Of a stretch of 64,000 bases of DNA, positions 36,875 through 45,826 are shown piece after piece. The number at the start of each line of letters is the position of its first letter. The first letter of the stretch is position 1. This stretch comes from Synanceia verrucosa. Lineage: Eukaryota > Chordata > Actinopteri > Perciformes > Synanceiidae. A program made the translations under genes and the position numbers. Location of the stretch: NCBI GenBank assembly GCA_029721515.1, contig CM056550.1, forward strand, positions 15,813,119 through 15,877,118, read 5' to 3'. The notes under the pieces are model-generated. The model searched no databases and was not told the DNA's origin. It saw only the letters and a program-made list of their open reading frames with translations.

Positions 36875-37306
36875 ATACTAATCCTACTACTACTACTACT
36901 AATACTAATACTGCTACTACTACTGAAACATACCACCACTCACATCTCTTCATGAATGAATTTAAATTCAGTCCAATCAGATTCACTTTTTAGTAGTCTG
37001 GATCCTGAACCAGGAACCTGGTCCAGTTTAAATCTGGACCAGGACCCTGAACCAGGAACCTTCAAAAACAGTGTAACTCCAGACTGAGGTGAAGGACTTG
37101 TTGAGGAACAGGTCACCAGTCCTGGTCTTGACTCCTGGTCTGGTCTGTCTCCAGGTTACCCTCTGGGGGCTCCGGCAGGCTCGGTGTCCTCCCAGCTGAA
37201 GCAGACGGTGTCCCTGGGTCAGGATCTGACCACCTACACCACCTATGAGGGCTACCCTGCCTTCGCCGTGGCGACGCGTCACAGCGACGGATATGGAGTT
37301 TTCTAG
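26943..37306 (+). CDS. a1cf: a1cf, APOBEC1 complementation factor (complete, 12 coding exons)
   Basis: A1CF is a nuclear-cytoplasmic RNA-binding protein that docks the APOBEC1 deaminase on apoB mRNA in mammals and also regulates splicing. The exons are 26943-27044, 27452-27586, 27670-27800, 27923-28161, 29029-29193, 29401-29498, 29582-29719, 30365-30509, 31074-31312, 32297-32433, 32556-32704 and 37155-37306. They sum to 1830 nt, 609 codons plus stop, close to the remembered human length of about 594. Three RRMs show RNP motifs EIFVGKL/RGYAFVTF, CRLFVGGI/RGFAFVEY and ILYVRNL/DYAFVHF. A dsRNA-binding-like C-terminal domain follows (PVYQLHSAIG, QLFLYKITIPA). It starts at MESNQKAGG and ends GDGYGVF-like (SDGYGVF). 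Fish are thought to lack APOBEC1, so its role here is probably general RNA binding. All phases agree. The introns hold two large arrays. Confidence 0.96.
27452..27586 (+). CDS. a1cf: a1cf exon 2: start of RRM1
   Basis: 45 codons, ENGQRRYGGPPPSWD to EDELVPLCEK. It contains the RRM1 RNP2 motif EIFVGKL. Acceptor TTTCAG, donor GTGATG. Confidence 0.95.
27670..27800 (+). CDS. a1cf: a1cf exon 3: RRM1
   Basis: Encodes FGKIYEVRMMMDFNGNN and the RNP1 motif RGYAFVTF, ending NNYEIR (phase 2). The intron before it is only 83 bp, compact compared with other introns here. Confidence 0.95.
27923..28161 (+). CDS. a1cf: a1cf exon 4: RRM1 end and RRM2
   Basis: Encodes NGRLLGVCASVDN, RNP2 CRLFVGGI, the linker KTKKREEILSEMRK and RNP1 NRGFAFVEY, ending RRKLLPG (phase 1). 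Almost identical to mammalian A1CF. Confidence 0.96.
28162..29028 (+). other. a1cf intron 4
   Basis: 867 bp of AT-rich unique sequence with GT-AG ends. No repeat array or other feature was recognised. Confidence 0.7.
29029..29193 (+). CDS. a1cf: a1cf exon 5: RRM2 end and start of RRM3
   Basis: Encodes RIQLWGHAIAVDWAEPEVEV, then RRM3 RNP2 ILYVRNL and TIEKEFSSLRP (phase 1). Acceptor CCCCTCAG, donor GTAACA. Confidence 0.96.
29401..29498 (+). CDS. a1cf: a1cf exon 6: RRM3 core, GC donor
   Basis: Encodes GAVERVKKIRDYAFVHF to NALNGK. The exon ends AAAG followed by GCAAGA, so the next intron is a GC-AG intron. The reading frame and homology leave no alternative GT donor at this place. Confidence 0.93.
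29582..29719 (+). CDS. a1cf: a1cf exon 7
   Basis: 46 codons, LVDGSPIEVTLAKPVDKD to YTAYTLGQ, the end of RRM3 and the start of the Gly/Arg-containing linker (RGTGGRGG). The 83-bp intron before it has the GC donor. Confidence 0.95.
29720..30364 (+). other. a1cf intron 7
   Basis: 645 bp with a GTACGA donor and CCTCCAG acceptor. No repeat or RNA feature was recognised. Confidence 0.7.
30365..30509 (+). CDS. a1cf: a1cf exon 8
   Basis: Encodes VYDPSAAYLGPPVFYAPQAY to GLIRTPSVR (phase 1), the tyrosine/alanine-rich central region. Donor GTGAGA. The following intron ends in a tandem acceptor pair. Confidence 0.95.
31074..31312 (+). CDS. a1cf: a1cf exon 9, with alternative acceptor 24 nt downstream
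   Basis: Encodes (E)IYMTVPVGAAGVRGLGG to MKAAAIKPATQ. Using the first acceptor (CCTGTAG at 31067-31073) includes EIYMTVPV. A second acceptor, also CCTGTAG, at 31091-31097 skips exactly 24 nt and stays in frame. Mammalian A1CF has the same optional eight residues (EIYMNVPV), as I recall. Confidence 0.95.
31365..32268. repeat. ~24-bp minisatellite in a1cf intron 9
   Basis: Units such as CAGTACTGCAGGGTATCTCC and TGGGCAGTACTGTGGGGTAT, with ACAATACTGCCTGGACAGT inserted periodically. Two large blocks (about 31693-31867 and 31877-32050) are near-identical, showing higher-order duplication. It fills nearly the whole 984-bp intron. Confidence 0.93.
32297..32433 (+). CDS. a1cf: a1cf exon 10: dsRNA-binding-like domain
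   Basis: Encodes VLEELCQKNNWGHPVYQLHS, then RQLFLYKITIPALATQ (phase 2). This is the C-terminal dsRNA-binding-like fold of the A1CF/RBM46/hnRNP R-Q group. Acceptor CCGTCAG, donor GTAAGA. Confidence 0.95.
32556..32704 (+). CDS. a1cf: a1cf exon 11
   Basis: Encodes HPFTPAKLCAAVDEAKVYAA, EHTLQTLGLQTDG and an alanine-rich tail ending VASVAFPG. Acceptor CTCTGCAG, donor GTATGT. Confidence 0.95.
32705..33417 (+). other. a1cf intron 11, left part
   Basis: Contains repeated AGCTAGCTGTAGCCAGT words at about 32825-32905 and 33275-33310. Otherwise unremarkable. Confidence 0.7.
33418..36924. repeat. 3.5-kb CTA/ACT trinucleotide-type array in a1cf intron 11
   Basis: Runs of ACT/CTA triplets are interrupted by AATCCCACTAATACTACTAC phrases, GCTGCT (left part), ACCACT (middle) and AATCCTACTACT (right). 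Composition shifts in blocks: pure CTA with GCTGCT at 33418-33830, CCCACTAATACC-rich in the centre, AATCCTACTA at 36580-36900. Its triplet nature opens poly-Thr/poly-Val/poly-Leu frames on both strands, none credible as genes. Confidence 0.95.
37155..37306 (+). CDS. a1cf: a1cf exon 12 (terminal coding)
   Basis: Encodes GYPLGAPAGSVSSQLKQTVS, LGQDLTTYTTYEGYPAF and AVATRHSDGYGVF, then TAG at 37304-37306. The C-terminal form agrees with the remembered mammalian ending. Confidence 0.95.
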
Positions 37307-38588
37307 AAGGAGGAACAGTCGCAGCTTAAGACTCATTCACACTGTGCTGCTTTATTAGATCGGCTCTGATCAATACTAATAACATTATTGATTGTCGGCA
37401 GCAGAATGGTGGGAATGCTCCTTTAAGCTGCACTTTTTCAGGAAGTCCGAACACGTCTTAACATCGCTGCTGGGAAACATTTCGACTCGTCGGCCGTCCT
37501 GAAACAAAAATCCTTCACCTTTTTTTCTGTCTTCATATTGTCTGTCTCTGAATCAGGCTTTCAGACATACTAGTGATTATTATGGCATTGATTAAGCCTG
37601 TGATTGGCTGGAATTTTAAATGAATTGATTGGGATTTTTCAGCAGTTTTTAGTTATTTGTTAGTTTTGTTTCTTGTTTCTCTTTTTACAATATTTAAAAG
37701 CTGAACCAGTGAAATGGATTTTGTTATTTTATCCTTTACTGTCTCCAACATAACTGGGATTTGTAGTTTTCTATAAAATGTAGCTACAAACTCCAGTTAA
37801 GATCTGAGTGACCCTGTTTTAGTCACTGAGGCATTCTGGGCCTTATAGTGAATATAACTGTGAATATTGTAGTTTTTTTTTTAAAGCTGAACTTTGTGTG
37901 AGGAGTTTTTTTTTCTCCCTCATCTTCAACATGAAACTTTGATTTAAATGTTTTCCGTTTTTCTGCCATTGTGTTCGAGGAGCTTCACAAAAAAAGACTT
38001 TTTTCCTCCTTCGGCTGAAGTGAATCAGCTTATTTATATATAAAAATATCTCATTTTGAATTTCAGTAAAGGATTTTTTCCCTTTTAACTGATATTTCTT
38101 TTCTATATTTCAGTATTTCTAGATTTCATTCGTTCCACTTCTACTTTAAACCAAACAAGAAAATCAGTCCAAAGAAATCATAAAAAAGTTTTCTTGTTGA
38201 TAAGTTAACAGTTAAGGAGTGTTTACATCCTAATGTTCGTTAGAAACAAGACAGAAGAATCAATCTGAGCCCATAAAAATCTGAATTAAAACAATGAACA
38301 TTATTTTGTTTCAACCTGGACGCTCCCATACAACTAAAAATATGATAAAAATAATTACATTAATATTTTCTGTGGTTGCCGTTTTACCTTAAGTTAAGAA
38401 CTGAAACAAAACTACGTTGACTCAGTGAAACATCGGACCTGAAACGTGTTTCATGATTTATTCAAAATAAATGTTAACAAGGAGGAAAAACGTCTCTGAA
38501 ACATAAAAATGTAAAATTAGAAGTGGCGCCTCCTAGTGGCAGCTGGGAGTTCAGACAGTGTGACGTCATCTTTCATTCTTATTAACAA

Positions 38589-38626
<38 letters not shown>

Positions 38627-38925
38627 AGGAAGTGAAAAGCAGCAGATGTCAGACTCTTCAGGTTTCCGAAGAGTTTTAGACGTCGGCGCTGCGAACACGA
38701 ACCGAAGCAGAGACAGTATTAAAGTGTTTGACGCACTTCAGCTTCTTTTTATAGCAGAGGAAGAAGAAAAAAAAAAAAAAGAAAAAATGTACAGAACGGA
38801 AGAAAAAGCAGAGGGAGTTGTGGGTATTCTGGAGATGCTTTGTGTCATTAAAGGAAACTGTTCTGAAGAACTGTGATGTGTCATAAATCATCTGCCCAAA
38901 AAATAAAGTAAACGGAAATCTGGAG
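37307..38925 (+). other. a1cf 3' UTR (inferred)
   Basis: AT-rich sequence after the stop codon, with AATAAA signals at 38466-38471 and 38902-38907, the second giving a 3' UTR of about 1.6 kb. A run of about 33 A (38592-38625) and an A-rich stretch at 38768-38787 lie within it. The exact cleavage site cannot be fixed. Confidence 0.55.
38902..38907 (+). promoter_or_regulatory. Candidate a1cf poly(A) signal
   Basis: Canonical AATAAA, followed within 40 bp by GT-rich sequence (CACCGTGTCTGG, CTGCTGTTTGTG). Upstream of the sun1 signal on the other strand. Confidence 0.5.
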
Positions 38926-39030
38926 AAGCCGCAGCTTCACCGTGTCTGGATCATTCTGCTGCTGTTTGTGAACAAAGGAATGAATGAATGAATGATCACA
39001 TGATGCAGACACTTCCTCTTTTTTCACATC

Positions 39031-39036
39031 TTTATT
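39031..39036 (-). promoter_or_regulatory. Candidate sun1 poly(A) signal
   Basis: TTTATT on the plus strand is AATAAA on the minus strand, about 565 nt past the sun1 stop codon. An (AT)n tract (about 39056-39091) lies just upstream of it in sense. Confidence 0.5.
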
Positions 39037-39051
39037 AGTTGAAAACACATA

Positions 39052-39055
<4 letters not shown>

Positions 39056-39091
<36 letters not shown>
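39056..39091. repeat. (AT)n microsatellite
   Basis: About 34 bp of AT in the presumed sun1 3' UTR. Confidence 0.9.
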
Positions 39092-39096
<5 letters not shown>

Positions 39097-39599
39097 AAGT
39101 GGTTCATTTCATAACAATTCTTCATTTAAATAAAAAAAAAAGTTTTACAGTTTTTACAGCAGTAGAGATTTCGGTGCAAAAACTTTTTTTGAGCAGAATA
39201 ATTGGTGCTTAATGTTTCCACTTCCATCGTTTTGTGCATTAAAAGGAAAAAGGTCAGTTGCAGGAGTGGAATTTTCAGGTTTACCTTCAAACAATGGAGC
39301 TCAGGTGGTTTTGTGGTGATAAAGAAACCATCTTCAGGATGAAATTTGTGTCTGTTTGTGTCTCAGGAGGAACAAACAGGATGTTTTAATGTGAAAAAGC
39401 TTCTGGAGATTTTTTTTTTTTTTTTTTTTTTAAATATAGAGGAAGAGGACAGGAGAGAGACGAGTAAAAACTTTCTGCACTGCCATAAAGTAGAAAAAGA
39501 CAGAAAATATCAAGTACCGACAGAAGAATGATTTAAACCGAAGCAGGAAGTGGACGCCGCTCTGAGGTCACTGGTCTCTAATAAAGAGGCCGTCTGTCC

Positions 39600-39716
39600 T
39601 CAGGTGTCTCTGGGCGTCCCGTGGACCCTGAAGCGGTACAGGCAGGTGTAGTCCTGGTGGCCCCAGTTGGACAAAACCTGGACCTCGATGATGCGGAAGG
39701 ACCGCTCGTTCTCCTC
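39600..39716 (-). CDS. sun1: sun1 last coding exon: end of SUN domain
   Basis: 39 codons including TGA (complement of 39600-39602): EENERSFRIIEVQVLSNWGH, then QDYTCLYRFRVHGTPRDT. The NWGHxxYTCxYRFRVHG signature is the SUN C-terminus that contacts the KASH peptide. Acceptor CATCAG. Confidence 0.96.
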   Translation of the reverse strand, partial: EENERSFRIIEVQVLSNWGHQDYTCLYRFRVHGTPRDT

Positions 39717-42700
39717 CTGATGGACATAAAACAGACCTGAAGCACCGATGCAAAGACAAAGTTATTCCATGAACATCACGCTTTTATTTTGTGGCTTCGG
39801 TGCTTCCTCTCTAACAGCTTCCTGCTGCAGTCATGGAGAAGAACAGGCTAAACGTGGGCCGAACCTAGGCTATACATGGACCAAACGTGGGCCGAACCTA
39901 GGCTATACATGGACCAAACGTGGGCCGAACCTAGGCTATACATGGACCAAACGTGGGCCGAACCTAGGCTATACATGGACCAAACGTGGGCCGAACCTAG
40001 GCTATACATGGACCAAACGTGGGCCGAACCTAGGCTATACATGGACCAAACGTGGGCCGAACCTAGGCTATACATGGACCAAACGTGGGCCGAACCGAGG
40101 CTATACATGGACCAAACGTGGGCCGAACCTAGGCTATACATGGACCAAACGTGGGCCGAACCTAGGCTATACATGGACCAAACGTGGGCCGAACCTAGGC
40201 TATACATGGACCAAACGTGGGCCTGGGCTATACATGGACCAAACGTATGGGCTATGGACCAAACGAACCAAGGCTATACATGGACCAAACGTGGGCCGAA
40301 CCAAGGCTATACATGGACCAAACGTGGGCCGAACCTAGGCTATACATGGACCAAACGTGGGCCGAACCTAGGCTATACATGGACCAAACGTGGGCCGAAC
40401 CGAGGCTATACATGGACCAAACGTGGGCCGAACCTAGGCTATACATGGACCAAACGTGGGCCGAACCTAGGCTATACATGGACCAAACGTGGGCCGAACC
40501 TAGGCTATACATGGACCAAACGTGGGCCGAACCTAGGCTATACATGGACCAAACGTGGGCCGAACCCAGGCTAAATGCAGACCAAACGTGGGCTGAACCT
40601 AGGCTATACATGGACCAAACATGGGCTGAACCTAGGCTATACATGGACCAAACATGGGCTGAACCTAGGCTATACATGGACCAAACATGGGCTGAACCTA
40701 GGCTATACATGGACCAAACATGGGCTGAACCTAGGCTATACATGGACCAAACATGGGCTGAACCTAGGCTATACATGGACCAAACATGGGCCGAACCCAG
40801 GCTAAATGCAGACCAAACGTGGGCTGAACCTAGGCTATACATGGACCAAACATGGGCTGAACCTAGGCTATACATGGACCAAACATGGGCTGAACCCAGG
40901 CTAAATGCAGACCAAACGTGGGCTGAACCTAGGCTATACATGGACCAAACATGGGCTGAACCTAGGCTATACATGGACCAAACGTGGGCCGAACCTAGGC
41001 TATACATGGACCAAACGTGGGCCGAACCTAGGCTATACATGGACCAAACATGGGCTGAACCTAGGCTGAATGTAGCTCCTAATCTTGTAAATCCTCTATT
41101 TATTTTGCAGCACCTCAAATCAAAGTTATACCTTCGACGTAACGTCACAAGGTCTAAATCTAAATGTGAGGAGGACCTTGTGGACTCACAGAGACCAGGA
41201 AGGTCTGCAGAGCTTCTCCATCCTGCTCGTAGGTGAAGGAGCCCAGCAGCTTCCCTTCCTCCTGACTCTCATCATCCAGACCCTGAAACCACAAACAGGA
41301 AGTCACATCACATCCTGGCAGCTCGGCGACGCTGCTGGACAGTTTCTTACGTAGACGCTGAAGTCTCTGGGAGCGCTGAGCAGACTCCTGCTGGGAGCCA
41401 GAGCCTTAGGGAGGTGCTCCAGGGAGAAGGAGGTGGGGAGGATCCTCATGGAGAGCCGGATCACCAAGAAGCCTCTGGAGCCTTTGAAGGCCCAGCAGTT
41501 CCCAGGATGAACATCAGGCTGCAGGAGGAGCAGCAGCAGGAGGAGAGAGGAGGAGAAGGAGAGAGCAGAAAGAGCAGCAGGAGAAGGAGGAGGAGGAGAG
41601 AGCAGAAGGAGCAGCAGGAGGAGGAGAGAGAAGGAGGAGGAGAGCAGAAGGAGCAGCAGGAGGAGGAGAAGAGAGAAGGAGGAGGAGGAGAGAGCAGAAG
41701 GAGCAGCAGGAGGAGGAGGACAGAGAAGGAGGAGGAGGAGAGAGCAGAAGGAGCAGCAGGAGGAGGAGGAGAGAGAAGGAGGAGGAGGAGAGAGCAGAAG
41801 GAGAGAGCAGAAGGAGCAGCAGGAAGAGGAGGAGAGAGAAGGAGGAGAGAGCAGAAGGAGCAGCAGGAGGAGGAGGAGAGAGAAGAAGGAGAGAGCAGAA
41901 GGAGCAGCAGGAGGAGAAGAAGAGAGAAGGAGGAGGAGGAGAGAGCGGAAGGAGCAGCAGGAGGAGAAGGAGAGAGAAGGAGGAGGAGGAGAGAGCAGAA
42001 GGAGCAGCAGGAGGAGGAGGAGAGAGAAGGAGGAGGAGGAGAGAGCAGAAGGAGCAGCAGGAGGAGAAGAAGAGAGAAGGAGGAGGAGGAGAGAGCAGAA
42101 GGAGCAGCAGGAGGAGGAGGAGAGAGCAGAAGGAGGAGGAGGAGAGAGCAGAAGGAGCAGCAGGAGGAGAAGAAGAGAGAAGGAGGAGGAGGAGAGAGCA
42201 GAAGGAGCAGCAGGAGGAGGAGGAGAGAGAAGGAGGAGGAGGAGAGAGCAGAAGGAGCAGCAGGAGGAGGAGGAGAGAGAAGGAGGAGAGAGCAGAAGGA
42301 GCAGCAGGAGGAGGAGGAGATTTCTCCTGTTTAGCACAAATCTTTGATGCGTTATGGTTTTTGAACCTGTGTCTCTGTATCAGTTCATTTTTAAAATATC
42401 GGCATTTTTGTGAATTATAGGTTAATGTTTGTGAATATTTCTTGTAGGAAACAGGAAAAAAAGAGAAACTATTATTTTAATGACACAAAAACAGAGTTCT
42501 GTAAATTAAGCATTAGACATTGATAAAGGTAAATTATATGTTATGTCGTCATTTTTCAGGCGTCTCTCTTGAAAGCCCAACAGTGTTACCTGGATCACAG
42601 CTCGAGGAGACTGAGAGAAATACCAGAGAGGAAATCCGAACAGGCTGAGCAGCGCCGCCTTGGTCTCGTAGGTCTCTGAGCAGCGAGTGCTCAGGATGCT

Positions 42701-45700
42701 GCCCCCTGCAGGGCGACAGGAACACCTGTCAGGTGAGTCAGGGCTGCAGGTAGAGGCCTCACACTAACACGTCTGTTCTGACCTCCAGACTCCAGAGCGT
42801 AGTCAGCCAGACCGGTTCGGTCCTGAGAAAACAGGCGCAGAGCGTTCGTCACGACGGCGTGGACGTCCTGGAAGAGACGAGCAGGAAGTCAAGAAGAAGC
42901 AGGAGCTGAACAGGAAACAGGAAGTACGAATGAAAGACAACAGATCAACATCTAGGAAACTAGGAGTCCACAAGGAGCCATGGACAAGCAATTACTATGG
43001 TCATCTCAGTGCTAACAGCTAACGGCTAACAGGTGTGATGAGTGGCAGGTAAAAGAAAATAATTCCATTATGATGTGTTCAAAACATGACTAAAATAACC
43101 TGATGATGATGATAAAGCCCAAATGTCATGAAAAAAGTAGCCTCAATGTCACTAAACCTAGCCAAAGTGTATCCTAACCCTAACCACATATAAAGTGAGT
43201 GTGGACATCTAGAAGAGTTCTTCTACAGACGTCATTCAGCTGCATTAGTTGATACGGTTTTGAATGAACACTGACCTCCAGGGTCACGGTGGTCCCAGCA
43301 GCCTCAGCGGTCTGCAGGACGTCCTCCCTGACAGCCTCCTGGTGGCGCTGCTGCTCCAGCTGCTGGCTGATGTTCTGCAGGATGCTGACCTGCAGAGAGG
43401 CCAGCGCCACCTGCAGGTCGGCCTCGCTGACGTACTGCTGGGTCAGCCACTGGAGGAGCGACCCTGGGAGGCCGCCGCCGTCTCCAGGCTCCCTGCCGCC
43501 CGCCGCCAGCTGGTTGCCGTAGACCAGAACCCGAACCTCCTCTTGGACCTGAGCTGAAATCTGACAGAAAAAACAAAGAAACACCGAGATTCAGAAACAG
43601 AATCAGCAGAAACTCTTCATCTCCATCTTCTCTCCCACCGCCTGCTGGATCCTGTTCTGACGGCCAGAAAGATCTTCAACATCCTGCCGGACGTCCTGAA
43701 GAACCTCCTTTAGCCTCACAACCTCCGCCAGCAAAGCATCATGGGACTGACGGTCCACACCACCACTAGAGGAAGAGAGAGAAGAAGAGAGGAAGTCCAT
43801 CATCAGAGAGGCCGCAGGTGACAAAGGTTAACACTGAGGAGGAGGATGAAGGTTACCTTACTGCAGCTTGTAGTGTTGCTGATGAAGATGAGAAGGTCGA
43901 GACAGCTTCAGATCTGCACTGCAGCTCCTGAAATATCATGAACAAAAACACTGGAGTCTAATAAACCTTAGAGTCAACTGAACATGACTAAAACTAAACC
44001 TAACGTGACATAAAGGATTATCTTATCCTGAACATTAAACCTAGCCTACCTCCACCCTGGCTGCCAGTGTCTGCAGCTGCAGCTCCAGCTGATCCAGACG
44101 ACAAGTTTGACTTTGCTGCTGCAACAGAGAGAAATCAGAAAATCTGCACTGATCCACTGCAGCAAACATGTGGACACACCTTCCACCTCTGCTGAGATCC
44201 TGATGAGTCCAGTACCTGTTCCACCTGCCGTCTCTGCTGCTCCAGTTGAGTCCTGAGTCGGTCCGGCTCCTGGTCCGGCTCCTGGTCCGGCTCCTGGTCC
44301 GGCTCCTGGTTGTTCAGGCCGGCATACAGCTGGAGCACCTCCTTGTGTCTCTGCTCGGCTCGCTGTCCTCCAGCCTCCACATGGTCCCACAGTGCTGTCA
44401 GACTCTGCTCCAGACGGACCAGTCGGGCCGACCCGTCCTCCACCACCAGGTCCTCCTGTGAGGAGACAGAACACTTCAGAGCATCGGCCTGTAGCGGGAC
44501 AGAAGCATCAAATAAAAAGTACCTCCTGGTGTGGACGCTCCTCCTCTGCTCGGCTCTGGGAGGACATGAAGCCATACATGGAGGACAGACCGGAGACGTC
44601 TGTGATGTTGACAACTGGAAGGACAGATCTGAGACCAGCTGGACCGAACCAACACAGGCCTGAAGGAGGAAGCAGCTTTAGACAGCATCAACTGTACCAC
44701 CTTTTATTAAAATAAAATAAAAAAAAAACAACAAGACTGGGCAATATACCATATAAACCAATGACCTGACAAGTTTCTGGATTAAAATCACACATTTACA
44801 AGAATTTACTGGAGTAAGGTCGTAAATTTCAAAAGAAAACATTTGTTAGTAAAGAGATTATTTTCATCATCAGACATTTGAGAGGAAACCAAAGTGACTG
44901 GATGTGAGTTCTGTAGAAACAGGAAACCTTGTGGTTTTTCTGAACAGAATGAAACGTTTTAGACATACTGAAGAGGAGGAGAACCAGGAGGAGTCTGAGA
45001 GGAAACCTGCAGGACAAACAAGACAGTCAAAACTCCACTCATGAATAATGTCTGTTGCTGCTGGATGTGAAGCTCAGCCAATCAAACCAAAAGCCTCTGA
45101 TGTCATGATATGAAAGACATGAAGCGTGCTGTGTGATCAGAGAACTACTGCTGTTTGCCTCCGACAACCAGAATGCTCTTGCTTCATCATTTTCTCCTGT
45201 TAGACATCTGCTTTGTGAGCTAGACTTTTTGAGGCCTCAGTAAGACATTTTTAGGCGAGCTAAATGTTAATAGAAAACCGAGCCAGGCTTCAGAACTTTA
45301 CTAGAAATCACTGCTAATTTCCTAGATTACAAATCATAAAGTACAAGAATTTACAAGACGTCACAGATGAGAAAGTCAGTGATTTGTGAGGTCACGGCAA
45401 ACAAATGAAAGTTTTAGTCTAAGTGAAGGTGAAAAATGAGAAAAACTATGGACAAACACCCTGAAAAGACGACGCCTGCGTCTGAAAAAGTGAAACACAC
45501 CAATAAAAAGAAGAGCTCACCTGGTCAGGTGATGCTGTCGTCTGTTGAGGCACCTGAACACATCACCTGCTGTGCTACCTGAGCACAGAGAGGAGGCTCG
45601 TTAGCACGAGAGCTCAGTGTGTTTGGTTTCTAGAAGCTTAATGAGTCAGACTGCAGTTTAAACCAGGAGAAATAAAGACAAGGTGCACAGAGTCAAATGG

Positions 45701-45774
45701 ATGTGATTAAGAAACAAAACAAGAGTCTCATTAAATCTATTTAAATGATCAACAGCCTCACGGCACCAGGTTAT

Positions 45775-45826
<52 letters not shown>

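Noticed and set aside
33393..36986. Poly-Thr, poly-Val, poly-Leu and poly-Ser open frames on both strands
   Set aside because: Triplet array with period three leaves all frames open; the region is an intron of a1cf between phase-matched exons.
39876..41236. Open frames with MDQTWAEPRLY-type repeats
   Set aside because: The 33-bp array in the last sun1 intron stays open in several frames on both strands.
41303..42337. Leu/Ser/Pro-rich minus-strand frame running into the SUN exon
   Set aside because: Only 41351-41518 is coding; the rest is the CT-rich array upstream of the acceptor.
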